Shown: one piece after another, positions 18,114-28,610 of the stretch
Layout: each line of letters starts with the position of its first letter
Position numbering within the stretch: position 1 is the stretch's first letter
Assembly: GCF_030287445.1 (NCBI RefSeq)
Contig: NZ_JASVWB010000002.1
Coordinates: 5,022,001 to 5,086,000 of the forward strand
Length of the DNA stretch: 64,000 nt
Source of the DNA: Streptomyces sp. ALI-76-A
Lineage (GTDB): Bacteria; Actinomycetota; Actinomycetes; Streptomycetales; Streptomycetaceae
Direction of reading: 5' to 3'
Notes under the pieces: model-generated
What the model saw: only the letters and a program-made list of their open reading frames with translations
Told to the model about the DNA's origin: nothing
Database searches by the model: none
Made by a program: the position numbers and the translations under genes

Positions 18114-18129
18114 GTACTGCAGTACTGCA
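18114..18129. promoter_or_regulatory. Overlapping palindromes upstream of lsr2
   Basis: GTACTGCAGTACTGCA contains two interleaved perfect 12-bp palindromes (GTACTGCAGTAC and TGCAGTACTGCA), 73 bp before the lsr2 start. They form a direct repeat of GTACTGCA-type half-sites in an AT-richer segment. A candidate operator for lsr2; the binding protein is unknown. Confidence 0.5.
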
Positions 18130-18201
18130 TATAACAGGGGACGGCGAAACGGCGGACGCCGTAGACCCCAGGCCCTCACGTTATGGATGAAAGGAAATCC
18201 G

Positions 18202-18537
18202 GTGGCACAGAAGGTTCAGGTCCTTCTTGTCGATGACCTCGACGGCGGCGAGGCGGACGAGACCGTCACGTTCGCGTTGGACGGCAAGACGTACGAGATC
18301 GATCTCACGACCGCCAATGCGGACAAGCTGCGCGGCCTTCTCGACCCTTACGTGAAGGGCGGCCGGCGTACTGGAGGCCGTGCTTCGGGTGGGCGTGGAA
18401 AGGCGCGTGCCGCTTCCGGCGGCAGCCAGGACACCGCGCAGATCCGTGCCTGGGCGAAGGAGAACGGTTACGAGGTCAATGACCGCGGCCGTGTTCCGGC
18501 GTCCATTCGCGAGGCTTACGAGAAGGCCAACGGCTGA
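18202..18537 (+). CDS. lsr2: Nucleoid-associated xenogeneic silencer Lsr2
   Basis: 111 residues, the usual Lsr2 length. The N-terminal oligomerisation domain reads AQKVQVLLVDDLDGGEADETVTFALDGKTYEIDL, a basic linker (about 58-75) follows, and the C-terminal domain (IRAWAKENGYEVNDRGRVPA) carries the AT-hook-like RGR that inserts into the minor groove. Lsr2 bridges and silences AT-rich, often horizontally acquired DNA, including cryptic biosynthetic clusters in Streptomyces. The GTG at 18202 is preceded by AAAGGAAA; an ATG five codons upstream is in frame but lacks this spacing. Confidence 0.96.
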   Translation: MAQKVQVLLVDDLDGGEADETVTFALDGKTYEIDLTTANADKLRGLLDPYVKGGRRTGGRASGGRGKARAASGGSQDTAQIRAWAKENGYEVNDRGRVPASIREAYEKANG

Positions 18538-18583
18538 TCGAGGGATCCGGCGCGGCGTGGATCCGGCCGACGCGGGGCCTGGC

Positions 18584-19477
18584 TCAGTGCCGGGTCCGGG
18601 GGACGGTCGACGGCCGGGCGCACGCGCGGCGCAGCCGCAGGCGATGGCACTGTGTCGCCACGGTGCTCAGCACACGTACGAGATCGGGGGCGCCCCCACC
18701 GCCCCCCAGCGCCGACACCGTCGGCAGCGAGGCCTCCACCTCGCACCCAGGCTCGGGGGGCCGCATCCACACGGCGGCCCCCTGCATGTCCCCGGAGAGG
18801 CCCGGAGGGAACGGCCGCACGCCGGCCGCGGCCGGACCGGCCGGTGCCGGGGGAGCGGTGAACCGCGTCGTCGTGGCAGGCCCCGGCCCGGAGCCGCGCG
18901 GACCGGGCGCGGGCCGACCCGCCTCACGGGGCGGACGTGCCGCCGTCGACAGCTCCCGTTCGCGGCGAGGCCCCCGGTCAGGGGGAGCCGGCGCGTCCAT
19001 CACGCCTCCCTCGCCGATCATCGCGAGGTCGAGCGGCAGCGTGCCCCACTCCAGCCAGTCCAGCAGCCCCGGAAGTTCCTCCGCGCTGCCCGCGGCCACC
19101 AGGAAACGCATCCGGCCGTCCTGCAGGGCCACCGGAGAACCGGCGGACAGGTGACGCAGGGCCGCCCGTCCCGCCTCGGCCGGCACGTCCAGGACGTCGA
19201 AGCGCAGACCGACCGAGAGCCGTACCGGAATGCGGGGATTCCCCGGCGGCACCGGAGTTCCCCACGTTCCCGCGGTCGGCCGCGTTCCCGGGCCGCTCTG
19301 CGTTCCCGAAGTGCTCCGGGTCGGCGGAGTTCCGGATTGCCCGGCGGACGCGGGCACGGTCGGCCAGCCCAGTTCGTTCTCGTACCACCGGCGGATCTCG
19401 TCGCTCGGATCGAGCGGCCGGCGGGGGAGGGGGACCGCGGGGAGATCCGTGGTGACCGGAGGGAGGGTGCCAACCAT
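18584..19477 (-). CDS. Streptomyces-type protein resembling the N-terminal Prim-Pol domain family (function unknown)
   Basis: From the ATG at 19477 the product is 297 residues. The middle part (LSVGLRFDVLDVPAEAGRAALRHL, then GRMRFLVAAGSAEELPGLLDWLEWG) has the pattern of actinomycete bifunctional DNA primase/polymerase N-terminal-domain proteins, but the cysteine-containing and catalytic acidic segments usually seen before it are replaced by a Pro/Gly/Thr-rich stretch. Longer starts up to 19648 are open but would cover the ClgR-type operator of clpC. It lies between lsr2 and clpC and converges on lsr2. Probably not an active polymerase; a DNA-related role is speculation. Confidence 0.6.
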   Translation of the reverse strand: MVGTLPPVTTDLPAVPLPRRPLDPSDEIRRWYENELGWPTVPASAGQSGTPPTRSTSGTQSGPGTRPTAGTWGTPVPPGNPRIPVRLSVGLRFDVLDVPAEAGRAALRHLSAGSPVALQDGRMRFLVAAGSAEELPGLLDWLEWGTLPLDLAMIGEGGVMDAPAPPDRGPRRERELSTAARPPREAGRPAPGPRGSGPGPATTTRFTAPPAPAGPAAAGVRPFPPGLSGDMQGAAVWMRPPEPGCEVEASLPTVSALGGGGGAPDLVRVLSTVATQCHRLRLRRACARPSTVPRTRH

Positions 19478-19583
19478 GCCAAGTGCAACCGGCGAAGAGG
19501 CCCGCGAGTTACGCTGGGTGGCCTCGCGGGCGCGCAGAGTTTCGAAAGAGAGGGCGTGCGGGGGTGCGGGGAGGCACAAGGTT

Positions 19584-19605
19584 GTTCGCCCATAGCGGAG
19601 CGAAC
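19584..19605 (+). promoter_or_regulatory. Candidate ClgR operator upstream of clpC
   Basis: GTTCGC-N5-GCG (19584-19597) matches the operator described for Streptomyces ClgR, the activator of clp and lon genes, and is embedded in a longer dyad GTTCGC-N10-GCGAAC ending at 19605. It lies about 300 bp before clpC in a 430-bp region (19478-19907) with no other convincing gene, so clpC should have a long upstream region. Confidence 0.6.
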
Positions 19606-19907
19606 CGGCTCGCGCGGCATGGACCGTCCGTCGCAGCGGGTAAGACATCCCTAGTGGGAGGGGGCGACACGCAGGACAGGCCGTCTCACGTTCGCCATCG
19701 GCGTACTGGGGAAGGGGGTAAGTGCTTGGCCTGCGGGAACATCGTCTCGCACCATCAGGTTGGAGCATATGTCGGCGTTCGGGGTCAGGAGGCCAAGGAC
19801 GGTGTCGGCAGTTGGAATGAGCGGTCCCCGCTTGCGGGACTAAGCTGCGGAAGGACAGGGAGGGGAAGTTCCCCCCACTGCCTGACCGCTCTGAGGAGCG
19901 ATTAACG

Positions 19908-22433
<2,526 letters not shown>

Positions 22434-22450
22434 GCCTCAGGGCGACGCCA

Positions 22451-22484
22451 GAAGGGGCCGGTGCTTTCGAGCACCGGCCCCTTC
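22451..22484 (+). terminator. clpC terminator hairpin with UUCG tetraloop
   Basis: A perfect 15-bp stem (GAAGGGGCCGGTGCT, 22451-22465, with its complement at 22470-22484) closed by TTCG. There is no long T run, as is common for Streptomyces terminators. It begins 17 bp after the clpC stop and may also serve the convergent phosphatase gene. Confidence 0.9.
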
Positions 22485-22569
22485 GTCATGCCTTTTCCGC
22501 GTGCCTTTTCGTCACGTCTGAACGCGGCTACGGCGCCGCGCGCACCGTCGCGTTATGAGCACCGTCGCG

Positions 22570-23217
22570 TTACGACAACTGCCCGTTGTAGTCCGGCAGC
22601 TTGTACGTCTTCTCGGCGTGGCCGCCGGACAGGTCGGTGGTGTTGTTGCCGATGTTGGCGATGATCGTGTAGCCCTTGGACTCGACGTCGACGCGCTGGG
22701 CGGTCTTGTAGGTGGCGACGTCCTTGAAGAGGTCGCCGAAGCTGCGGACGTAGAGCCCGGAGACCTCGTAGCCGACGTGTTCGAGGTTGTAGTCGGTCAC
22801 CGAGGCGATGATGCCGGGGCGGGCCGTCACGAAGAACAGGGAGACGCCGTGCTCCTGGGCGTACTCGGCGACGTCCAGCACGGGCTGGTTGGCCGGCTGC
22901 GGGTAGCTGAAGCCGAAGTCGGTCTCCAGCGTGGTGTTGTCGATGTCGAAGACGATCGCCTGCTTCTCGCCCGGCTTGGCGGCGGCTATGCGCTGCTTCA
23001 GATAGGGCAGCGCCTGGTTCATCACGGCCTGGCAGTCCCGCTGCCAGGTCGCGTAGTCGACGTCCGCGGCGGCTGCCGGGGACGTGGCGGTGCTGGTGGT
23101 CGTGGCGGTGCTGGTGGTCGTCGTCGCGGCCTCGGCGGGGACGGCCAGCGCCACGAGGGCGGCGGCGGAGACGGCGGTGACGGCTGCGCGGTGTGCCCAG
23201 GGGTGTCTCATGGTCAT
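22570..23217 (-). CDS. Secreted HAD-family acid phosphatase
   Basis: From the ATG at 23217 (behind GAGAGGAACC) the 215-residue product has a signal peptide (about 1-30, cleaved near AEA-AT), a Thr/Ser-rich linker (31-52) and an acid-phosphatase-type HAD domain with the catalytic DIDNTTLETD (Asp91 nucleophile, Asp93), FFVTARP (motif II Thr) and a C-terminal NIGNN segment in place of the usual acidic motif IV. It probably releases phosphate from extracellular organic phosphates. No PHO-box repeats were seen upstream. Confidence 0.85.
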   Translation of the reverse strand: MTMRHPWAHRAAVTAVSAAALVALAVPAEAATTTTSTATTTSTATSPAAAADVDYATWQRDCQAVMNQALPYLKQRIAAAKPGEKQAIVFDIDNTTLETDFGFSYPQPANQPVLDVAEYAQEHGVSLFFVTARPGIIASVTDYNLEHVGYEVSGLYVRSFGDLFKDVATYKTAQRVDVESKGYTIIANIGNNTTDLSGGHAEKTYKLPDYNGQLS

Positions 23218-23766
23218 GTGGGGGGTTCCTCTCCCGTCCGGACGTTCTGCAGTTGTCGGGTGCATGCTCGTTCGCGGGGATGGCGCGAGGGGAACCGTAG
23301 GGTTACTGGACGGTAAGTGGCTAGAGGCGTGCGTCACATTGGGCCGTGGACCATGAAATTCGGAGGGTGAGCCGGGCCCGGACCTCTGGCTCACGAGACC
23401 CCATTGTGTAGATCGTCAGGCGTCTTGGCGGAGTAGCGCCGGTCACATTCCGGAGTTCGTCGGTGTCGCCCGGTGGTGACAAGCCGCACAGGCGATTTGT
23501 CCGTTACTAGCGGGAATAGTGGAAACGGTCGCACTGACAAAAGGGACTTATCGCCGGGAGTGGCCGAAGGGGTTGCCCGTCCTGGGCTGATTTGGCCCTG
23601 ATGGTTGCTCTGTCAAGGAGCGTTGCTCTTTGGGGCGCGGTACTAGCTTGTGTCGTAGTTGGGTGGTTTGTGGGGATGCCGGATCGCCGGATACCAAGGG
23701 GTGGTCCGTCCGGCGGGTGTCAGTGCGCCGGATGGTTTTTCTGTCCCCGTCCCCATGAGGTTCCGA
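23218..23766. other. Intergenic region between divergent phosphatase and M23 peptidase genes
   Basis: About 550 bp without a convincing gene. The left part holds the Shine-Dalgarno and promoter of the phosphatase. The right 350 bp is less GC-rich than coding DNA and must hold the M23 promoter and a long leader. I looked for the c-di-AMP (ydaO) riboswitch that controls several Streptomyces cell-wall hydrolases and did not find its conserved motifs. Confidence 0.5.
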
Positions 23767-24363
23767 ATGTTCCCGCGTGTCTCGTTCCGTTCTTCCCGTA
23801 CGTCCCCCCTCCGCGCTCGCGCGGCCGTGCTGGCCGCCGGCCTGGGAGCGTCGGCCGTGCTGGGGGCCGGAGTCGCGGCCGCCGCCACTCCCGCGGCGGC
23901 CGGTACCGCTGTGCAGGCGAAGACCGTCGCCGCCAAGAAGGCCGCTTCCTGGGTCGACCCGGTGAAGAAGTACAAGCTGTCCGCCAGCTTCGCCCAGGCC
24001 GGCGGTATGTGGCAGTCCACCCACAGCGGGCAGGACTTCGCCGTGGCGAGCGGCACCGACGTGGTCGCCGCGCACGGCGGCACCGTCGTCAAGGCGGGTG
24101 GCAACGGCGCCGGTGACGGTCCCGCGTACGGCAACGCCGTGGTCATCAAGCACGGCAGCAAGACGTTCTCCCAGTACGCCCACCTGTCCCGGATCGACGT
24201 GAAGGTCGGCCAGGTCGTCAAGACCGGTCAGCACATCGCCCGTTCCGGCAACACGGGCAACTCCAGCGGTCCGCACCTGCACTTCGAGATCCGTACGAGC
24301 GCCAACTACGGGTCGGCCATCGACCCGGTCGCCTTCCTGCGCTCCAAGGGTGTGACCGTCTAG
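23767..24363 (+). CDS. Secreted M23-family metallopeptidase (LytM-like endopeptidase)
   Basis: 198 residues from the ATG at 23767, which follows GAGG by 7 nt (an ATG at 23755 is also in frame). It has a signal peptide (about 1-38, RAAVLAAGLGASAVLGAGVAAAATPA), then one M23 domain with Zn ligands in HSGQDFAV and HLHFE and the usual YGNAVVIKHG and TGNSSGP turns. It would cut peptide cross-links of peptidoglycan outside the cell. No cell-wall-binding domain is present. It converges on the TetR gene with only 7 bp between stops. Confidence 0.9.
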   Translation: MFPRVSFRSSRTSPLRARAAVLAAGLGASAVLGAGVAAAATPAAAGTAVQAKTVAAKKAASWVDPVKKYKLSASFAQAGGMWQSTHSGQDFAVASGTDVVAAHGGTVVKAGGNGAGDGPAYGNAVVIKHGSKTFSQYAHLSRIDVKVGQVVKTGQHIARSGNTGNSSGPHLHFEIRTSANYGSAIDPVAFLRSKGVTV

Positions 24364-24370
24364 CGGTCGT

Positions 24371-24958
24371 TCAGGCGCCCTTGTGGGCCCGGGTCACCAG
24401 GTCGGTCGCGACCTCCAGGACCGCCTCCCGCTTGTCCTCGGGGGTGGCGTCCAGGTCCTGGAGGAAGAACATCCCGGCGTGCAGGGTGAAGATCGCGCTG
24501 ACACAGCGGACCTGGTCGGCCAGGTCGGCCTCCGGGTCGACGATGATCTCGCGCAGGCCCTTCATGCGCTCCTTGAAGGTGTCGCCGATCTGCAACTCCC
24601 GTACCGTCGCCTGGTTCTCCTGCATGAAGCGGTACAGCGGCGTCGCGCCGGCCAGGATCTCGCTGTAGCGCCGGACGATCTCCTGCTTCGTCTCCAGGGT
24701 GTGCGGCTGCCGCCTGCCCCACTCGATGAGGTCGAGGATCGGCTGCGTCAGGTCGTCGAAGATGCTGACGAGGATCTCTTCCTTGGTCTTGAAGTGGTAG
24801 TACAGGGCCGCCTTGGTGACGTCGAGGCGCTCGGCGATCTCGCGCAGGGAGGTCTTCTCGTACCCCTGCTCGGCGAACAGCCCGAGGGCGACGTCCTGGA
24901 TGCGCTGGCGGGTGTTGCCGCGGCGCTGCTGCTTGGTGCCGTCCATGGTGCCGCCCAT
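24371..24958 (-). CDS. TetR/AcrR-family repressor of the adjacent MFS exporter
   Basis: 195 residues with a canonical TetR HTH (TRQRIQDVALGLFAEQGYEKTSLREIAERLDVTKAALYYHFKTKEEIL) and a helical ligand domain. The ATG at 24958 is 7 nt after GAGAGG; the ATG at 24964 is too close to it. It is divergent from the MFS gene, and a large inverted repeat at 24987-25057 lies between the starts, so autoregulation and repression of the exporter are likely. The inducing ligand, presumably a drug, is unknown. Confidence 0.9.
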   Translation of the reverse strand: MGGTMDGTKQQRRGNTRQRIQDVALGLFAEQGYEKTSLREIAERLDVTKAALYYHFKTKEEILVSIFDDLTQPILDLIEWGRRQPHTLETKQEIVRRYSEILAGATPLYRFMQENQATVRELQIGDTFKERMKGLREIIVDPEADLADQVRCVSAIFTLHAGMFFLQDLDATPEDKREAVLEVATDLVTRAHKGA

Positions 24959-24986
24959 CCTCATGCCTCTCGCGCTTTGGGAAAAA

Positions 24987-25057
24987 CTTACTTGACGCCC
25001 GGCTAGTTACGCCTCTACCTTCCCTGAGTGTAGTCAACTAGCCGGTCGGCAAGTAAG
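24987..25057. promoter_or_regulatory. Large inverted-repeat operator between tetR and the MFS gene
   Basis: CTTACTTGACGCCCGGCTAG (24987-25006, continuing to 25009) is matched in inverse by CAACTAGCCGGTCGGCAAGT (from 25035, continuing to 25057). The 23-nt arms differ at three positions and are 25 bp apart. This is the expected location and form of two TetR sites controlling both divergent genes. Confidence 0.8.
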
Positions 25058-25094
25058 TGGCCGGCCGGAGGCGGGACCCAGGGGAGTGGGAACG

Positions 25095-26666
25095 ATGGCG
25101 GACGCGCGGACGGTCGAGCCGAAGACAGAGAAGCAGCCCAGAAGCGTACGCGTCGTGCTGCTCGCGCTGATGATCACGATGATGCTCGCGATGCTCGACA
25201 ACATGATCATAGGCACGGCGATGCCGACGATCGTGGGCGAACTCGGCGGGCTCGAACACCTGTCGTGGGTCGTGACCTCGTACACGCTGGCCACCGCCGC
25301 CTCCACGCCGCTGTGGGGCAAGCTCGGCGACATGTACGGGCGCAAGGGCGTCTTCATGAGTTCGATCGTGCTCTTCCTGATCGGCTCCGCGCTCAGCGGC
25401 ATGGCCCAGGACATGGGGCAGCTGATCGGCTTCCGCGCGGTGCAGGGCCTTGGCGCCGGCGGTCTGATGGTCGGCGTGATGGCGATCATCGGTGACCTGA
25501 TACCGCCCCGTGAGCGCGGCAAGTACCAGGGCATGATGGCCGGCGTCATGGCGCTCGCGATGATCGGCGGCCCACTGGTCGGGGGCACGATCACCGACAA
25601 CTGGGGCTGGCGCTGGTCCTTCTACATCAACCTGCCGCTCGGCGTGGTGGCCCTCGCCGCGATCAGTGTCGTCCTGCAACTGCCGAAGAAGCGGGCGCAG
25701 GCGCGGATCGACTATCTCGGCGCCGGGCTGCTGACCGTGGGCATCACCGCCATCGTGCTCGTCACGACCTGGGGCGGCACCGAGTACGCCTGGACGTCCG
25801 CGCGGATCATGGAGCTCATCGGGATCGGCGTCACCGCCCTCATCGGGTTCGTGTTCTGGCAGACCAAGGCCCCGGAGCCGGTCCTGCCGCTGCACATCTT
25901 CCGCAGCCGCAACTTCACGCTGATGTCGGTCATCGGGTTCATCACCGGTTTCGTGATGTTCGGAGCGACCCTCTTCCTGCCGCTGTACCAGCAGTCGGTG
26001 CAGGGTGCTTCCGCGACCAACTCCGGTCTGCTGCTCCTGCCCATGCTCGGTGCGATGCTCGTCACCTCGATGGTCGCCGGTCGGGTCACCACGAACACCG
26101 GCCGGTACAAGATCTTCCCGCTCGCCGGCGGCGCGCTGATGGTCGTCGGGCTGTACCTGCTGTCGCTGATGGACACCGACACCAGCCGGGTCACGTCCGG
26201 CGTGTACATGGCCGTCGTCGGCCTCGGCATGGGCTGCCTGATGCAGATCACCATGCTGGTCGCGCAGAACAGCGTGGAGATGGAGGACATGGGCGTGGCG
26301 TCCTCCTCCACCACCCTCTTCCGCACCCTCGGCTCCTCCTTCGGCGTCGCGATCATGGGCGCGCTGTTCAACCACCGGGTGCAGGACGTCATGTCCGAGC
26401 GGGCCGGGGCACTGGGCTCCAAGGTGACCGAGCAGTCCGCGCAGCTGGACGCGCCGGGGCTGGCGAAGCTGCCGGAGGCGGCGCGGGAGGCGTACCAGCA
26501 CGCGGTGTCGTCCGGCACCCACTCGGCGTTCCTGCTGGGGGCCGCGGTGTCGGTGGTCGCGCTGGTGGCGGCGGTGTTCGTGAAGGAGGTTCCGCTCAAG
26601 GGGGCGGGGCCGCAGAAGACGGACGAGGGTGCCGCGGCGCGGCCGCCGGTGGTCGAGGCCGTCTGA
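25095..26666 (+). CDS. MFS drug exporter, DHA2 (EmrB/QacA) family, 14 TMS
   Basis: 523 residues from the ATG at 25095, set by AGGGGAG (25080-25086). Visible family motifs are D1 near the first helix (MLAMLDNMIIGTAMPTI), motif A GKLGDMYGRKGVF and motif C GVMALAMIGGPLVGGTI. About fourteen hydrophobic segments span the protein, with a cytoplasmic charged tail. Members pump cationic or amphipathic drugs out using the proton gradient. Control by the divergent TetR through the inverted repeat is inferred. Confidence 0.92.
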   Translation: MADARTVEPKTEKQPRSVRVVLLALMITMMLAMLDNMIIGTAMPTIVGELGGLEHLSWVVTSYTLATAASTPLWGKLGDMYGRKGVFMSSIVLFLIGSALSGMAQDMGQLIGFRAVQGLGAGGLMVGVMAIIGDLIPPRERGKYQGMMAGVMALAMIGGPLVGGTITDNWGWRWSFYINLPLGVVALAAISVVLQLPKKRAQARIDYLGAGLLTVGITAIVLVTTWGGTEYAWTSARIMELIGIGVTALIGFVFWQTKAPEPVLPLHIFRSRNFTLMSVIGFITGFVMFGATLFLPLYQQSVQGASATNSGLLLLPMLGAMLVTSMVAGRVTTNTGRYKIFPLAGGALMVVGLYLLSLMDTDTSRVTSGVYMAVVGLGMGCLMQITMLVAQNSVEMEDMGVASSSTTLFRTLGSSFGVAIMGALFNHRVQDVMSERAGALGSKVTEQSAQLDAPGLAKLPEAAREAYQHAVSSGTHSAFLLGAAVSVVALVAAVFVKEVPLKGAGPQKTDEGAAARPPVVEAV

Positions 26667-26739
26667 CCGGTCGTGAGCGGAAGGCCCCGGGGGCCTTCCG
26701 CTGCCCGGCGTTGTCAGTGCCCCGTGCCACCATCGTCGT

Positions 26740-27186
26740 ATGGACAGGATGCGCCAGGTGCGGCTGGCCAAGGACGCGATGGACCGGGACTGGGCCGATC
26801 CGGAACTCGACCTGGGCGCGGTGGCCGCGCACGCCGGGTACTCGCGGTATCACTTCATACGGGCCTTCAGCGCGGCGTACGGCGAGACGCCCGGCCAGTA
26901 CCTCACGCACCGCCGCATCGAGCGGGCCGAGGAGATGCTGCGGGGCGCCGACCTCACGGTGACGGAGATCTGCCACCTGGTCGGCTTCAGCAGCCTCGGC
27001 ACCTTCTCCGCCCGCTTCAAGGCGCGTACGGGGCTGACGCCGAGCGCGTACCGGACCAAGCACGTCGGCCGCGGTGCCTCCCTGATCCCCGGGTGCTACG
27101 CGATGCTGTGGGCCGGCGGCTTCCCCACCGCGACAGCCGCGGACAGCGCGACTTCGAAGCAGCGCAACTTCGAAGAAGCACCGTGA
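26740..27186 (+). CDS. Small AraC-family transcriptional regulator
   Basis: The 148-residue protein is essentially a stand-alone AraC DNA-binding domain: two HTHs (LDLGAVAAHAGYSRYHFIRAF and LTVTEICHLVGFSSLGTFSARFKARTGLTPSAYR) followed by 35 residues of tail. There is no N-terminal ligand domain. It lies 65 bp before a VOC-family gene on the same strand, and such AraC/VOC pairs are common in actinomycetes, so it probably controls that gene. Confidence 0.85.
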   Translation: MDRMRQVRLAKDAMDRDWADPELDLGAVAAHAGYSRYHFIRAFSAAYGETPGQYLTHRRIERAEEMLRGADLTVTEICHLVGFSSLGTFSARFKARTGLTPSAYRTKHVGRGASLIPGCYAMLWAGGFPTATAADSATSKQRNFEEAP

Positions 27187-27251
27187 ACGCGTCCCGGCCT
27201 ACGGTGACGAACAGGACCCCGAGGACCCGCGAACGACAGGAGAGCAGAGCC

Positions 27252-27689
27252 ATGATCAAGGGCCTGGGCATCACCACCGTATGGACGTTCGACCAGCAGC
27301 GCACCAAGGCGTTCTTCACGGAGAAGCTCGACTTCGAGGTGCGCAGCGAGGTCGCGATGGGCGACATGAGCTGGGTCACCGTCGGCGCGAAGGCCCAGCC
27401 GGAGGTCGAGCTCGCGCTGATGAGCCTCGACGGGCCCGGACTGGACCCGGAGTCCTCGGAGGCGCTGAAGAAGCTGGTCGCCAAGGGGGCCATCGGCGCG
27501 GGCGTGCTCCGCACGGACGACTGCCACGCGGACTACGAGACCTTCAAGGCGCGCGGCGTGGAGTTCGTCCAGGAGCCGCGGGAGCGGCCGTACGGCGTCG
27601 AGGCGATCTTCCGCGACGACAACGGCAACTGGTACTCGCTGACCCAGCGCAGCGAGGAGCTGGACCTCTCGAAGTCCTTCGACTGCTGA
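27252..27689 (+). CDS. VOC-family (glyoxalase/bleomycin-resistance fold) protein
   Basis: 145 residues with two beta-alpha-beta-beta-beta modules: TVWTFDQQRTKAFFTEKLDFEVRSE and later CHADYETFKARGVEF...AIFRDDNGNWYSL. The conserved Glu/His metal ligands are only partly visible, so activity cannot be assigned. AGGAG at 27238-27242 supports the ATG. It probably forms an operon with the AraC gene. It may be a dioxygenase, an isomerase or a drug-binding protein. Confidence 0.8.
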   Translation: MIKGLGITTVWTFDQQRTKAFFTEKLDFEVRSEVAMGDMSWVTVGAKAQPEVELALMSLDGPGLDPESSEALKKLVAKGAIGAGVLRTDDCHADYETFKARGVEFVQEPRERPYGVEAIFRDDNGNWYSLTQRSEELDLSKSFDC

Positions 27690-27861
27690 GGGTCGAGGGA
27701 TGAGGGTCGAAAGCTGAGGGCTGAGGGCGGCCGACGTGGACACCGGTTGCCGGCCCGCGCCCGGAGGTGGCTGACCCGCACACGGGGCGCCTGAGCCGGA
27801 CGGGCCGCCGGGCCGGCCGCGCGAGGGTCGCACCGGCTGCGGCGCGGCTGTGGCTGTAGTT

Positions 27862-27897
27862 GTGCTGGTGCTGGTGCTGGTGCTGGTGCTGGTGCTT
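27862..27897. repeat. GTGCTG hexanucleotide repeat
   Basis: Five perfect GTGCTG units and a sixth with one change (GTGCTT), tandem. It lies in the gene-poor 27690-28610 stretch. On the plus strand it could encode a Val-Leu run and on the minus strand a His-Gln run, but no convincing gene surrounds it. Confidence 0.85.
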
Positions 27898-28127
27898 GTG
27901 GCTGTGGACGGGGTCAGCCTGGCCACGGGCCTGTCGCACCGGCCACGAGACCGTCGAGCCGGCTGCGGGCCGATCGCACTCCAGGCCCCGCCGCACTCCC
28001 GGCCCCGCCGCCGGACGGTCGCACCTGGGCCCGCTGTGAGACGGTCGCACCTGCGGGCGCCGCCGGCGAGACGGGCCGTCGTGGCCGCCGCCGTCACCTT
28101 CGGCGCACTCGGCGCGCACGTCGTCCC

Positions 28128-28571
28128 GCTGCCGGAGGGTCGTACCCGGGCTCGCCGTGCGAGGGCCGTACCTGTGGCGCCGCCTGCGAGACGGTCGTAG
28201 CCGTGACCCGGCTCGCGAGATGGTTCCCCCGTGGCCCCGCTGCCGGAGGGTCGTACCCGGGCTCGCCGTGCGAGGGCCGCGCCTGTGGCGCCGCCTGCGA
28301 GACGGTCGTAGCCGTGACCCGGCTCGCGAGATGGTTCCCCCGTGGCCCCGCTGCCGGAGGGTCGTACCCGGGCTCGCCGTGCGAGGGCCGTACCTGTGGC
28401 GCCGCCTGCGAGACGGTCGTAGCCGTGACCCGGCTCGCGAGATGGTTCCCCCGTGGCCCCGCTGCCGGAGGGTCGTACCCGGGCTCGCCGTGCGAGGGCC
28501 GTACCTGTGGCGCCGCCCGCGAGACGGTCGTAGCCGTGACCCGGCTCGCGAGCGCCCTCCGGTGGTCCCGC
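28128..28571. repeat. Four tandem 111-bp repeats
   Basis: GCTGCCGGAGGG begins units at 28128, 28239, 28350 and 28461, a period of exactly 111 bp (37 codons). Units 1 and 3 are identical, unit 2 differs by two bases, and unit 4 diverges in its last 20 bp. A worn partial copy precedes them from about 28030. The array fills most of the gap between the VOC gene and cseC (27690-28610). Because the period is a multiple of three, several frames on both strands stay open, but none has a start or composition that convinces me of a gene. Confidence 0.9.
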
Positions 28572-28610
28572 CGCCGGGCGGGGCCGACGCGTGACGTGGG
28601 CCGTCCGGTG

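Noticed and set aside
23395..23766. c-di-AMP (ydaO) riboswitch before the M23 peptidase
   Set aside because: The idea is attractive because disA is nearby and some Streptomyces wall hydrolases use it, but the conserved GGGGAACC and ACCCGACAGCTAACC-type segments are not present.
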